Positions 26,181 through 35,758 of a stretch of 64,000 bases of DNA are shown here, piece after piece (positions within the stretch are counted from its first letter, which is position 1; the number at the start of each line of letters is the position of its first letter). Position numbers and translations under genes: made by a program. The DNA is from Candidatus Marispirochaeta associata. GTDB taxonomy: Bacteria; Spirochaetota; Spirochaetia; JC444; Marispirochaetaceae. The stretch covers positions 124,001 to 188,000 of the forward strand of contig JWTM01000292.1 in the NCBI GenBank assembly GCA_001749745.1. The letters run 5' to 3'. The notes beneath the pieces were generated by a model. That model made no database searches, had not been told where the DNA came from, and saw nothing but the letters and a program-made list of their open reading frames with translations.

Positions 26181-27377
26181 ATGTTCTATAAAAGAAATTA
26201 CTCAGATTACATCCTCAGGAACATTGAGTTTTACCCTATTATAACCCTTTGCGGAGCTCGACAAACAGGGAAAACCACCCTGCTTAAGGAGACCTTTCCG
26301 GAATTCAATTATGTCTCTCTAGACCTGCCCAGCACGGCCGAAACGGCCGAGAGAAACCCCGATGAATTCTTCAAAACCTATCCGGCACCCCTGATTATTG
26401 ATGAGGTACAGTATGCTCCCGGGCTATTCCGCCATCTAAAACGATTGGTGGATAGAGACAGGCATACTATGGGCCAGTATATTCTCACTGGAAGTCAAAA
26501 GTTCAACCTTATGAAAGAGGTCTCGGACAGCCTGGCGGGCCGCTCCTTGATTCTGGACTTGGAAAACCTGAGCTGGCAGGAGATCTCCCGGCAACGACAA
26601 GAAAAACTGAGTCTGGATATCCAAAGTACACTTATGACCCGGGGACAGTTCCCGGAATTGTGGCGGGTTCCGAAGATGCCCTCCGGCGGCTTCTACGCCT
26701 CGTATCTGGCCTCTTATCTGGAAAGGGACGTTCGGCAGATTCTGAATGTAACCAGTCTCCGTGATTTTGAACGCTTCATCAGAGCCCTCGCCCCGAGAAG
26801 CGGGCAGTTGCTGAATAAAACCGATCTGGCGCGGGATGTCGGGGTCTCCGTCAAGGCGATTAACGACTGGTTGAGCGTTCTGCAAGCTTCGAATCAGATC
26901 GTGCTCCTGGAACCGTGGTTTCAGAATATTGCCAAGCGAGTAGTAAAATCGCCTAAGGTCTACTTCTGCGATAGCGGTCTCCTCTCGTTCCTGCTGGGCG
27001 TAAGCAATGAGAATCTGAACGACTCCCCCTTCAAAGGGCAGATCTGGGAGACTCTGGTCTTCTCTGAGCTGAGGAAAATAAACTATACGGCTAAGACGCC
27101 GGTCAACTTCTGGTTTTATCGAGACCAGACAGCCCGGGAGATCGATTTCGTGATCGAGAAGGGCGGGGTGATATCCTTAGCGGAGTGTAAATGGACAGAA
27201 AATCCTCAATCCTCGGATATAAAAACCCTAACGAGCATCGATGCGGAGCTGCGAAAGAAGGAGGGGCCATACCGGGCCGGCGAACATTACCTGATCTGCA
27301 ACAGCGCCGACACGTATCCCCTCTCTCCTGGAATCGATGTGATCTCTCTGGATCGACTGGATAAGATCTGGAACTAA
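26181..27377 (+). CDS. AAA_14/DUF4143-type ATPase
   Basis: This 398-residue protein combines an N-terminal AAA domain, with Walker A LCGARQTGKTTLLKE near residue 25 and Walker B APLIIDEVQYAP near 75, with a C-terminal DUF4143 nuclease-like region (WFYRDQTAREIDFVIEKGG, then LAECKW). That D-x21-ExK pattern resembles PD-(D/E)xK nucleases. These proteins are common, patchily distributed and of unknown role. Base composition is more AT-rich than the neighbours, which suggests recent transfer. The ATG at 26181 is chosen over TTG 26172 because the latter lies in the -10 box. Confidence 0.88.
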   Translation: MFYKRNYSDYILRNIEFYPIITLCGARQTGKTTLLKETFPEFNYVSLDLPSTAETAERNPDEFFKTYPAPLIIDEVQYAPGLFRHLKRLVDRDRHTMGQYILTGSQKFNLMKEVSDSLAGRSLILDLENLSWQEISRQRQEKLSLDIQSTLMTRGQFPELWRVPKMPSGGFYASYLASYLERDVRQILNVTSLRDFERFIRALAPRSGQLLNKTDLARDVGVSVKAINDWLSVLQASNQIVLLEPWFQNIAKRVVKSPKVYFCDSGLLSFLLGVSNENLNDSPFKGQIWETLVFSELRKINYTAKTPVNFWFYRDQTAREIDFVIEKGGVISLAECKWTENPQSSDIKTLTSIDAELRKKEGPYRAGEHYLICNSADTYPLSPGIDVISLDRLDKIWN

Positions 27378-27383
27378 TTCACC

Positions 27384-28316
27384 CTAGCTCAAGAGCCCCT
27401 GAATGATCAGATCCGTGGCCGCCTCTTCGTCCATGCCGCGCGCCATCAGGGTCTGGAGCTGCTTGGAGTCGACCGAGCCGATGGCCGCCTCGTGGGTAAC
27501 ATGGGCTAAGGGGTGGTTGACCGAGACGATCGGGATCGCCCGGGCAGTGCCCCGGTCCTGAACGATCTCTTTGCAATCCACGTGACCCCGGGCGCCGGCG
27601 GCTTCGGCGATCAGTTCGTTGTAGATCTCCGCCGACGAGTCGTCCCGCACCGCTAAATGGCTGGTCAAGACGCCGACGGCGCCCTCTCCGGCAAGCCGCG
27701 CCGCCTCCCGTATCTTGATCCGGTCGTTACCCCGGGCGTAGATGCGGGCGGTCATATCGAGCTGACTCTTGGCTGCGCAGAGGGCGTCGTAGTCGATATC
27801 CATCACGCCGACCCGCCCCTTCAAAAGCTCGAACTCGGTCTTGAATACTGCTCCCTCGGCCAGCTCTATCTTCGATTTGGGCACCACGGTGATCCCGGAA
27901 TTCTCCGAGTGAACATGGCGTTCGAAGTAGGAGTATTTAGCATGGGGGCCGACCCTCAGCACCGCATCCATCAGATGCTGAACCTCGACCGCATTGGGGA
28001 AGGTACAGTGGGCCACAAAGGAGACCTCCGCCCCCTCCTCGACCTCGACCCCCATATCGATCTTCTGCAGCCCCTCTTCCGGGGTCATGCCGAAGCAGAG
28101 ATGCACGGGCTTCTCGAAGCGGTAGCCTTCCTCGACCCGAACGCGGATAACAATGCCGTCCCCGTCGGTATCGGTCTCCAGGTGAAAACCGGGTACGGAT
28201 CCCATCCCCAGGATCTTGTTGCCGTCGATCTCCAGGTGGGCGGCCCCTTCCAGGGCCTGCTTGTGCATACGGATAGACGAGAGGAGAGTATCTAAGGCGG
28301 TGTCGGTGCTGCTCAT
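27384..28316 (-). CDS. sufB: SufB/SufD-like scaffold of a minimal SUF system
   Basis: This 310-residue SufBD-family protein is much shorter than classical SufB (about 480 residues), matching the minimal SmsB/SufB of anaerobes and archaea. The C-terminal core has HVDCKEIVQDRGTARAIPIV followed by HPLAHVTHEAAIGSVD; the THEAAIG stretch resembles the His-Glu site of SufB rather than SufD. With SufC it should assemble Fe-S clusters. ATG 28316 overlaps the sufC stop by 4 bases; longer in-frame starts enter sufC. No SufD, SufS, SufU or SufE is nearby. Confidence 0.85.
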   Translation of the reverse strand: MSSTDTALDTLLSSIRMHKQALEGAAHLEIDGNKILGMGSVPGFHLETDTDGDGIVIRVRVEEGYRFEKPVHLCFGMTPEEGLQKIDMGVEVEEGAEVSFVAHCTFPNAVEVQHLMDAVLRVGPHAKYSYFERHVHSENSGITVVPKSKIELAEGAVFKTEFELLKGRVGVMDIDYDALCAAKSQLDMTARIYARGNDRIKIREAARLAGEGAVGVLTSHLAVRDDSSAEIYNELIAEAAGARGHVDCKEIVQDRGTARAIPIVSVNHPLAHVTHEAAIGSVDSKQLQTLMARGMDEEAATDLIIQGLLS

Positions 28317-29068
28317 GCTTGGGCTCCTTTGACGGCGAAGAGCTCGGTCTGTTCGGGGGCGTTGCGGTGAGTGCAGGGGATGCACTTGCCGCTGAAATAG
28401 GCCTGCATCTCCTTAGCCGGGCCTTTGTCCATCAGATGCCCGTGGCAGAGCAGGAATCCGTGGTCGGCCTGCTTCAGCACCTCGGCGCTGTGGGTAATCA
28501 GGAGCACCGTAGAGCCCTGTTCCTTTAGTTTCCGGATTACGCTGAAGATATAGTTGACCGCCTCGATATCGACCCCCGAATCGGGTTCGTCCATCAGGAC
28601 CAGCTTGGGCTTCATGATAGCGATGGAAGCCAGCTCGATCCGCTTCCTCTCGCCGCCGCTCAAGGTCTTGTCTACCTTCCGAGAGCGGTAGCGCAGCGGA
28701 GAAAGTCCTACCAGCTCCAGTGCGGCGTCGATCTCGTCGCTTTTCGCGCCGGGTTTACCGGCCCCGACGAACGCGGAGACGCCGATCCCCTCGAAGCGGG
28801 CCGGCTCCTGCCAGGCCAGGGTGATGCCCCGCCGGGCGCGTTCGTTTACCGAGAGTCCTTTGATTGATTTTCCGTCAAACCGGATATCTCCCAGGTGGTG
28901 TTCGTAGCCGGTCAGCCCCATTACGGTCATGGCCAGGGTCGACTTGCCGGCGCCGTTGGGACCGACCACCGCGTGGACATGCCCCTCCCAGATATCCAGG
29001 GATAGATTGTTTAAGATCCGGTTGCCGTCGAGATCGAGGCTAACCTGATCGAGTTCGAGTATTCCCAT
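28313..29068 (-). CDS. sufC: SufC-type Fe-S assembly ATPase
   Basis: This 251-residue SufC-like ATPase has Walker A GPNGAGKST (residues 36-44), the SufC-specific TLAWQEPARFEGI Q-loop, signature LSGGERKRIELAS and Walker B KLVLMDEPDSGVDIEAV, followed by ITHSAEVL. The C-terminus extends beyond typical SufC and contains a CIPC motif near residues 229-232, as in the SmsC proteins of the minimal SUF-like system. It is the first gene of the pair, with GAGG before the ATG at 29068. It provides ATP hydrolysis for cluster assembly on the SufB-like partner. Confidence 0.92.
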   Translation of the reverse strand: MGILELDQVSLDLDGNRILNNLSLDIWEGHVHAVVGPNGAGKSTLAMTVMGLTGYEHHLGDIRFDGKSIKGLSVNERARRGITLAWQEPARFEGIGVSAFVGAGKPGAKSDEIDAALELVGLSPLRYRSRKVDKTLSGGERKRIELASIAIMKPKLVLMDEPDSGVDIEAVNYIFSVIRKLKEQGSTVLLITHSAEVLKQADHGFLLCHGHLMDKGPAKEMQAYFSGKCIPCTHRNAPEQTELFAVKGAQA

Positions 29069-29154
29069 TTCGGTTCCTCTTCACCGGTCGCCCGGCTTAT
29101 TAATTGGAGGCCCCAAGTCTACTCTAGTTCCGCACCCCTCCTCAAGCGGGGCGG

Positions 29155-30771
29155 CTACTCAATATCCAGCTCCCGTGAAAGGCGATCCATCTGTTCGGTA
29201 TTGCGGGCGGCAATCTTCTCCACCCGGTGGGTCTCCGCCTCGATACGGGCAAAGTCGTCGGTAAAGGCGTTGAGGTTCTCCGCCAGGCGCTTGAAAAACT
29301 CCTCCAGCTCATGCAGGCTCGACGAACCCTCTCCTAAACCGCTGTTGACCTTCTGAAAGGCCTCGGCCGATGAAGAGGAGATCTCCACCAGATGACCGAT
29401 CGCCTCGTTGATCTGCTGGGCTCCCTGGGCCATCTCGTTCATGTTGGTCAGGATCTCCTCCATGGAGTCGGCGAACTGCACAACCTCTCCCAGGAATTCC
29501 CTGAATTGACTCTCCGCCTCCCGGTTCTCGCCGACGGCCTGCTCAATACCCTCGATATTCTCCTGGGCCCGGCCTTTGATCCCTTTCGCCTGCTGAGCGG
29601 TCTGCTCGGAGAGGTTGCGGATCTCCTGGGCCACCACGTTGAAGCCGAGACCGTACTCCCCGGCATGGGCCGCTTCGATAGCGGCGTTCATAGCCAGCAT
29701 GTTGGTCTGGGCCGAGATGCCGCCGATAACCTTGGTGGTTTCGATCACATTCTTGATATTCTCCGCTACCTGTCCCAGGGAATCGGCCGATCGCTGAAGC
29801 TTCTCCTTCCCCTGGTCGACCTCATTCAAGAGGGAGGTAATCGCACTCTGCTTCTGCCGGGCCGAACTGGAAACGTTGTTGATGGTGGCGGTCATCTCGG
29901 TAATGGCCGCCGAGGTCTCCTCGATGGCAGCCCGCTGGTCCATGAAGCGCTCCTGGGCGGCCTCGCTCTCCTGCTGAATCGATCCGTTCTCGCTCAAAGT
30001 CCGGTCGAGCTTCAGATCGAACTCGCTCAAGGAGGTCAATATCTGCCCCATGCGCCCCGAGACGGATTGAACCGCCTCGATCGTGGCCTGGGCCGACTGA
30101 TCGAGCTCACGTCCGATGGTCATGGTCTGTTGCAGATTCTCCACCATGCGGCGCATCTCGGCCGCCTTCTCCTCATTCCGGGCGGATTGCTCCCGGGCCT
30201 CCAACAGGGCCGACTGGATGACCCGGATACCGCGTTTGGTGAGATAGGCGGTGGTAGCGAATAAGACCAGGATTTCGACCCCGATGATCGCCTGACGCGC
30301 TTCGAATCCGCCGGCGGCGGGAAAGACCTTCAAGAGATAGATCAGAATGAAGCCGGTAAAATTGAGGCCCAAGAGGGGATAGAGCGCCTTCCCCCCTTCG
30401 GTGCCGACGATGGCGATAATCATCAAAATGAAGGAGTATGCCGCGTATTGGTAGAAGACATCGGGTCCGCGGTTAATCGAGGTCAGGGAGAGCGCGGTGA
30501 AGAGGATTAAAAGCACGGCAATCAGGATAAAAGCCGCGATCCGCTGCTTCCCGAGTCGCACCAGAACGGGCGGGACGGCCAGAATAGGGACAAAGAGCAG
30601 CTGCGTAATGATCGCCAACGGATTATCATGACCGGATATGAGGCCGATCAGGCTGACTATTAAAAGCGCGACCACACCCACGAGCGAGATCAACGCCGTT
30701 AGCCTGGCACGGAAGCGAACTTCCTCGCCGCTCTCTCTATATGATGCAGAAAAGTAGCTCATAAATCCCAT
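29155..30771 (-). CDS. Methyl-accepting chemotaxis protein with multi-TM N-terminus
   Basis: This 538-residue chemoreceptor-like protein has about six to seven N-terminal helices within residues 20-190 instead of a periplasmic ligand domain, and no obvious HAMP domain. A coiled-coil signalling domain follows, with its hairpin tip near GGISAQTNMLAMNAAIEAAHAGE. The tip is slightly atypical (HAGEYGLGFNVVAQEIRNLSEQ rather than [13 protein letters not shown]), as in receptors that sense via the membrane or redox state. ATG 30771 has GAGG upstream; the in-frame 30807 start is less likely. It is divergent from ftsH. Confidence 0.9.
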   Translation of the reverse strand: MGFMSYFSASYRESGEEVRFRARLTALISLVGVVALLIVSLIGLISGHDNPLAIITQLLFVPILAVPPVLVRLGKQRIAAFILIAVLLILFTALSLTSINRGPDVFYQYAAYSFILMIIAIVGTEGGKALYPLLGLNFTGFILIYLLKVFPAAGGFEARQAIIGVEILVLFATTAYLTKRGIRVIQSALLEAREQSARNEEKAAEMRRMVENLQQTMTIGRELDQSAQATIEAVQSVSGRMGQILTSLSEFDLKLDRTLSENGSIQQESEAAQERFMDQRAAIEETSAAITEMTATINNVSSSARQKQSAITSLLNEVDQGKEKLQRSADSLGQVAENIKNVIETTKVIGGISAQTNMLAMNAAIEAAHAGEYGLGFNVVAQEIRNLSEQTAQQAKGIKGRAQENIEGIEQAVGENREAESQFREFLGEVVQFADSMEEILTNMNEMAQGAQQINEAIGHLVEISSSSAEAFQKVNSGLGEGSSSLHELEEFFKRLAENLNAFTDDFARIEAETHRVEKIAARNTEQMDRLSRELDIE

Positions 30772-30852
30772 TAGAACCTCGCCTTTATTCAAAAAGAAAT
30801 CATCCAAAGTATGATATATTCCGCCCTGAAAATCAAACCAAGCACGGGCAGG

Positions 30853-30881
30853 TTGACTCCGGCCCGAGCAATCGCTACCTT
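30853..30881 (+). promoter_or_regulatory. Putative ftsH promoter abutting the start codon
   Basis: TTGACT (30853-30858), 17 bases, then TACCTT (30876-30881) precede the ATG at 30891 by 9 bases. No Shine-Dalgarno sequence is present. The -10 match is modest. Confidence 0.4.
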
Positions 30882-30890
30882 GTTATCCAT

Positions 30891-32756
30891 ATGCAAACAC
30901 CGCAAAACGATCGCAACGGGGATAACCCCGACAATAACGGCAACTCGCCCTTTCAGTTCGGCAACGGCCGTTTTAAATTCAACCCCTTTCTCATCGGAAT
31001 CCTCCTCCTTTTCCTGGTTCCGGGGATCCTCAACTTCTTCATGCGCGACATGGGATCCAACCGGATCTCCTACAGCCGCTTTCGAGCGATGGTGCAGGAA
31101 GATGCGGTCTCCCAGGTAACCGTAACCGGCCAGACGATTCAGGGAATGAGCGACATTGGTCCCTTCACGACCTACTATCCCTCCTTTGGGGATCAGGAGC
31201 TGATGAGCCTCCTGGAGAACAACAACGTCGTCGTGGAGACCAAGCCTCCCCAGGACTACTCATTCTTCACCATCCTGCTGAACCTCCTGCCTCTCTTCCT
31301 GATTATCTGGATCGGGATGCGCATGTTCCGGGGCATGAACAGCCAGGGCCGCAATATCTTTTCGGTCGGCCAAAACAAGGCCAAACTCTACGAGAAGAGC
31401 AAGCAGTCGGTCCGTTTCAACGACGTGGCCGGTCTCGAGAGCGCCAAGGAGGAGATTCAGGAGGTCGTGGACTACCTCAAATCGCCCGATCGCTACTCCT
31501 CGATGGGAGCCAAGATCCCCCGGGGGATTCTTTTGGTAGGCCCTCCGGGAACGGGTAAGACCCTGATAGCACGGGCTATCGCCGGCGAGGCGGACGTTCC
31601 CTTCTACCATATCTCCGGCTCGGACTTCATGGAGATGTTCGTCGGCGTCGGCGCCTCCCGGGTGCGGAATCTCTTCGCCGACGCGAAGAAGAACTCCCCT
31701 TCGATTATCTTCATCGACGAGCTCGATTCGGTGGGACGGCACCGCGGTGCCGGCTTGGGCGGCGGCCACGACGAACGGGAGCAGACCCTGAATCAGATGC
31801 TCTCCGAGCTCGACGGCTTCGAGAAGAACGATTCGACTATCGTGTTGGCCGCTACCAACCGGCCGGACATTCTCGACCCCGCTCTGCTGCGTCCCGGCCG
31901 TTTCGACCGGCGCATTACCATCGGCCTGCCGTCCATGAAGGATCGAATGGAGATCCTCAAGATCCACGCCGATAAGAAACCCTTGGCCGACGATATCGAT
32001 TTCGAGAAGATCGCCCAGGGCACCCCCGGCTTCTCCGGGGCGGAGCTGGAGAACCTCTTGAACGAGGCCGCCATCCTGGCCGCCCGACGACGGGAGAAGA
32101 AAATCCTGATGCCGATGATCGAAGAGGCGCGGGATAAGGTGATGATGGGGCTGGAGCGTCGCAATCTTACCATAACCCCGGAAGAGAAGAAGATCATCGC
32201 CTACCACGAAGCGGGCCACGCGGTTACTGCCGCTGCCCTCCCGAATACCGATCCCCTGGTGAAGGTGACGGTTATTCCCCGGGATTACGCCATGGGCGTC
32301 ACCGTCCAGATGCCGAAAGAGGAACGCTATATCTACGATAAGGGCTATCTTTCAGACCGGATCAAGGTACTCCTCGGCGGACGTTCGGCGGAGATGCTGA
32401 TGTTCGGCAAAGAGTCCTCGGGCGCTGCCAACGACCTGAAAGAGGCCTCCAAACTGGCGCGGCGGATGGTTACCGAGTGGGGTATGGGCGAGACCCTGGG
32501 ACTCCTGACGGCCAATCAGGATCACACCAATGTCTTTTTGGGAGAACAGATCGCCCAAGGCAAGGAGTTCAGCGAGGATACCATGCGGGAGGTAGATACC
32601 GAGATCCGTACCCTCCTGACCAAGGCCTACGACGCCACGAATGATATCCTGGATAAGTTCCGTTCCGCCTTGGAACAGGTTGCGGAGCGCTTGCTGGAAG
32701 AGGAGCAGATCTCCGGCGAGGAAGTGATCAAGATCGTCAAGGAGGCCGCCGTCTAG
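30891..32756 (+). CDS. ftsH: ATP-dependent zinc metalloprotease FtsH
   Basis: This 621-residue membrane protease degrades damaged or regulatory membrane and cytosolic proteins. It has an N-terminal helix near residues 33-50, a small periplasmic domain, and a second helix near 125-142 ([18 protein letters not shown]). The AAA module has Walker A GPPGTGKT near 217 and Walker [12 protein letters not shown] near 272. The zinc site HEAGH is at 439-443. The N-terminus before the first helix is Asn/Asp-rich. The ATG at 30891 lacks a Shine-Dalgarno sequence but is the only start that keeps the first helix. Confidence 0.97.
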   Translation: MQTPQNDRNGDNPDNNGNSPFQFGNGRFKFNPFLIGILLLFLVPGILNFFMRDMGSNRISYSRFRAMVQEDAVSQVTVTGQTIQGMSDIGPFTTYYPSFGDQELMSLLENNNVVVETKPPQDYSFFTILLNLLPLFLIIWIGMRMFRGMNSQGRNIFSVGQNKAKLYEKSKQSVRFNDVAGLESAKEEIQEVVDYLKSPDRYSSMGAKIPRGILLVGPPGTGKTLIARAIAGEADVPFYHISGSDFMEMFVGVGASRVRNLFADAKKNSPSIIFIDELDSVGRHRGAGLGGGHDEREQTLNQMLSELDGFEKNDSTIVLAATNRPDILDPALLRPGRFDRRITIGLPSMKDRMEILKIHADKKPLADDIDFEKIAQGTPGFSGAELENLLNEAAILAARRREKKILMPMIEEARDKVMMGLERRNLTITPEEKKIIAYHEAGHAVTAAALPNTDPLVKVTVIPRDYAMGVTVQMPKEERYIYDKGYLSDRIKVLLGGRSAEMLMFGKESSGAANDLKEASKLARRMVTEWGMGETLGLLTANQDHTNVFLGEQIAQGKEFSEDTMREVDTEIRTLLTKAYDATNDILDKFRSALEQVAERLLEEEQISGEEVIKIVKEAAV

Positions 32757-32766
32757 CGGCTCCCCT

Positions 32767-33291
32767 TTAGGACCCTCCGGCGAGTTGAGCCACCAGGGAA
32801 TCGACATCATCCTGCTGGATATCGGCCCGTCGCTCGAACGCAAGCTCCTGGTTCGCATCCCGGAGCTTGCGGAGTAGGCTGTAGATGATCAGCATCAGAA
32901 GCTTATTGCCGGTGGTCGGGAAATCCTTGATAAACCCCATCAGCTCGGGCCGCTCGATCCGCAACAGTACCGCATCGCATGCCGCCACTACATCGGCCGT
33001 CCGTTTCACCTTCATGAACATCGCCGCTTCGCCGAAGACATCCCCCTCGCCGATGCTGCAAATGAAGACCTCATTCTGCTCCTGGTTGACCATTACGCTA
33101 ACGGTTCCCCTTATTACGACGAAGAAGGAGGGATCGATCTCTCCCTCGGCCACGATCCGCTCCCCCTCTTGAAAGGTTAGGATCTCGGCCCGCTGCATGA
33201 AGCGCTGCACCTCGTTTTCACTCAAGGGACGAAACAACAGCAGCGCCCGTATGGCTTCCAGGTACTGTTCGGGTTCGGCCTCTCTCTGCAT
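32767..33291 (-). CDS. Cyclic nucleotide-binding domain protein
   Basis: This 174-residue protein consists of one cNMP-binding beta-roll with the phosphate-binding cassette GEGDVFGEAAMFMKVKRTADVVA in part at about residues 80-102, preceded by helix LFRPLSENEVQRFMQRAEI. The Gly-Glu and Arg expected for ligand phosphate contact are present. There is no C-terminal winged helix, so it is not a Crp/Fnr transcription factor. The C-terminal 40 residues are helical. It ends 10 bases from the convergent ftsH stop and lies downstream of a chemoreceptor gene; an interaction partner cannot be named. Confidence 0.85.
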   Translation of the reverse strand: MQREAEPEQYLEAIRALLLFRPLSENEVQRFMQRAEILTFQEGERIVAEGEIDPSFFVVIRGTVSVMVNQEQNEVFICSIGEGDVFGEAAMFMKVKRTADVVAACDAVLLRIERPELMGFIKDFPTTGNKLLMLIIYSLLRKLRDANQELAFERRADIQQDDVDSLVAQLAGGS

Positions 33292-33333
33292 CTAACTTCC
33301 TCCATCAACCAGTATAGACGCAAAGTTCGATAA

Positions 33334-35262
33334 TTACCAATCGGTGCTCTCGTGATCCTCCAACAGCGGAACCTCAGCACGGCTGAAACTAAAGAAGGAG
33401 ACGCTCTCTTTGAGGGTATCCGACTGGGCGGCCAGCTCCTCCGAGGTCGAGGCGGTCTCTTCCGATGCAGCCGCATTACGCTGGGCCATGTCGCTCAATT
33501 GGCTGACCGCCTCCTGCAGCTGATCGATCCCCCGGCGCTGTTCGCCGGAGGCGGCGCTGATCTCTTGAATGAGATCCGAGGTCTTGCGGATGCCCCCTAC
33601 CAGGGTCTCGATAGCCGTCTCCGCTTCCGAGGAGACCGAGATCGCCCCGGAAGAGAGGGAGGCGATCTCCTCGGCGGCCGCCTTGCTCCGTTCGGCCAGC
33701 TTACGCACCTCGGAGGCAACCACCGCAAAGCCCTTCCCGGCCTCCCCCGCCCGAGCCGCTTCGATGGCCGCGTTGAGGGAGAGCATCGAGGTCTGCCGGG
33801 TTATCTCGTCGATGATCGAAACCTTGTCGGTGATGTCCCGCAGCGCCTGGGCGGTCTTTATCACCGATTCACGGGTTCGGTCTGCGTCCCCGGCCGACTG
33901 GACGGCGATGCTCTCGGTGGAGAGGGCATTGTCCGCGTTGCTTTTCACGCTGGCGCTCATCTCCTCCACGGTGGAAGAGATCTCCTCCGAGGTGGCCGCC
34001 TGTTCCGCCGAGCCCTCGCTCATGCTCTGGGCCATGGAGGAGAGCTGATCGCTCCCGGCCTTGATGGTATCCGAGCCGTCGGATATGGAGCTGAGAATCC
34101 CCTTGAGTTTTTCCGACATCTGGTCGATCGCTCCCGCCAGAACCCCGATCTCATCCTTTCGCCGCAGCCCGAGAACCTCGCCGCTTAGATCCCCCCGGGC
34201 GATGCGGTCCATCTGGTCGGCAACCTGCGAGACCGCCCCGGCGATACGACTCCCCATAAAGTAGGCGATGATCAGGTAAATCGGCACTAAGAGGCCGCCG
34301 ATGAGAAGCACCGCCATGGTTAGCTGTTGAACCGGCGCCATAAGCTCCCGCTCCTCACCGGACAAGGCGATATACCAGTCCATGGCCTCTATATATTCGA
34401 AGATGGCGAACCGATCGCGCAGCATGCCGTCGCGCTCGAACCGGTACTCAACCATACCCTCGCCGCGTTCTATCATCTCCTCAAGAAAGCTCTCCCCGGT
34501 CAGAAACTCACCTTCCCGGTCCGGATGAATAATAAACTTGCCATCTCCGTCTATAATATAGGGGTAGCCGTTCTCCCCCAGAGTAATCTTTAGAATCTTA
34601 TCCCTCAGGGTATCCAGGTCCATCTGCGGTATCCCGTAGTAGAGGGCGCCGATTACCGTCCCGTCCGCATCGCTGATAGGGCTATAGCCGGTGATATACC
34701 AATCGTCCACTACGAAGGCCCTGCCGTAGTAGGTCTCCCCCGACAGCAAAGCTTGGGCGACGGGAGACTCTTCCGGTATGTAGGTTCCCACCGCCCGTTC
34801 GCCGTCCAGCTTGAAGACGCTGGTGGAGATGCGCAGCATCCCCCCGGGGATCCGCTGGAATATGGTACAGGTTCCGCCGATAAGAGAGCTGATCTGATCC
34901 ACAAACTCGTTTGAGCCCCACACCGTCTCTCCGTCGAGAACCATGGCCGGCAGATCGAGCCGGCTGCTACTGCCGGTAACCTGGTTGACCGCCTCGAGCT
35001 CCACTCGAGTCTCCTGATCGAGGTCGATTCGACCTTGGGCGAGGCGCATCACTACCGCCAGTCCGTCTCCCACGCTCTGTTGGTTCAGCAGATAAGAGAC
35101 CTCCGCCATATCCCGCATCAGTCCTACCGAGTTTTCGGCGCCGTCGAAGACCATGGTCTGCAGGTCGCTGCGGACCTGAATAATCACATATCCCCCCAGG
35201 GGCACGAGTACCGCCAACAGGAGGGAGATAAACATCAGCATAAGCTTTGCTTTCAATTTCAT
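33334..35262 (-). CDS. Methyl-accepting chemotaxis protein with Cache sensor
   Basis: This 642-residue receptor has helix 1 at about residues 8-30 and a periplasmic double Cache-type region (Cache_3/Cache_2 like) at about 35-300 ([35 protein letters not shown]). Helix 2 is at about 310-335, followed by HAMP ([22 protein letters not shown]), then the signalling domain with tip [19 protein letters not shown]. It should sense small organic acids or similar ligands and signal to CheA/CheW. ATG 35262 has GGAG seven bases upstream. The C-terminus ([15 protein letters not shown]) resembles that of the 43.4 kb receptor. Confidence 0.94.
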   Translation of the reverse strand: MKLKAKLMLMFISLLLAVLVPLGGYVIIQVRSDLQTMVFDGAENSVGLMRDMAEVSYLLNQQSVGDGLAVVMRLAQGRIDLDQETRVELEAVNQVTGSSSRLDLPAMVLDGETVWGSNEFVDQISSLIGGTCTIFQRIPGGMLRISTSVFKLDGERAVGTYIPEESPVAQALLSGETYYGRAFVVDDWYITGYSPISDADGTVIGALYYGIPQMDLDTLRDKILKITLGENGYPYIIDGDGKFIIHPDREGEFLTGESFLEEMIERGEGMVEYRFERDGMLRDRFAIFEYIEAMDWYIALSGEERELMAPVQQLTMAVLLIGGLLVPIYLIIAYFMGSRIAGAVSQVADQMDRIARGDLSGEVLGLRRKDEIGVLAGAIDQMSEKLKGILSSISDGSDTIKAGSDQLSSMAQSMSEGSAEQAATSEEISSTVEEMSASVKSNADNALSTESIAVQSAGDADRTRESVIKTAQALRDITDKVSIIDEITRQTSMLSLNAAIEAARAGEAGKGFAVVASEVRKLAERSKAAAEEIASLSSGAISVSSEAETAIETLVGGIRKTSDLIQEISAASGEQRRGIDQLQEAVSQLSDMAQRNAAASEETASTSEELAAQSDTLKESVSFFSFSRAEVPLLEDHESTDW

Positions 35263-35367
35263 AAGTAATCTCCAATACCTATAGCTTAGTATATCTATAT
35301 CCTAACGCAAGGGAGGAGCTGAAAAATTTGGGTGACCGGAGGGAGAAAAATTGCTACGTTACAAGTA

Positions 35368-35754
35368 ATGAGACCGACTCCTTTCAATCCCGCCAGCGAT
35401 TTCGCCCCTATACCATTCTCCGCGTCGATCTGTAAGGAGGCCTTGAACATAAAGGAGGCGGGCCTGGCCTGGACTCCCCATGCGGGTTGCTTCGTATGGG
35501 ATCGAGAGAACCGCATCGAGGCGGCTTCTCCCTTTCCGCTGGATATCTACTTCATCCTTAATCTCAACCGCTTTCTCGAGATATTCGGGACCGAGGAGGA
35601 GATTCAGCGCTCCCTGGTATGGCTCCCCACGGTCAGCCAGGCCTTAAGCCTCCTCCGCCGGGCCCGTCCGGAAGAATTCCGCTTCCCGGTCATGGATCCG
35701 GAGGAGCTGCTGTTGGAACTCTACCGGCGACTGCTCGATCACCTGAGGGATTAG
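35368..35754 (+). CDS. Unrecognised 128-residue protein upstream of a diguanylate cyclase
   Basis: No family was recognised. The N-terminal half is rich in Pro/Phe (RPTPFNPASDFAPIPF, then AGLAWTPHAGCFVWDRE) and the C-terminal half is helical (DIYFILNLNRFLEIFG, later PEELLLELYRRLLDHL). There is no signal peptide or membrane helix. It ends 4 bases before the FHA-GGDEF gene and is probably its operon partner. The start is unclear: ATG 35368 is used, while a GTG at 35332 would add 12 residues; neither has a good ribosome site. Confidence 0.6.
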   Translation: MRPTPFNPASDFAPIPFSASICKEALNIKEAGLAWTPHAGCFVWDRENRIEAASPFPLDIYFILNLNRFLEIFGTEEEIQRSLVWLPTVSQALSLLRRARPEEFRFPVMDPEELLLELYRRLLDHLRD

Positions 35755-35758
35755 AGGT

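Noticed and set aside
29100..29154. CCCC/GGGG hairpin between sufC and the chemoreceptor as terminator
   Set aside because: The stem is only four pairs and no T-run follows.
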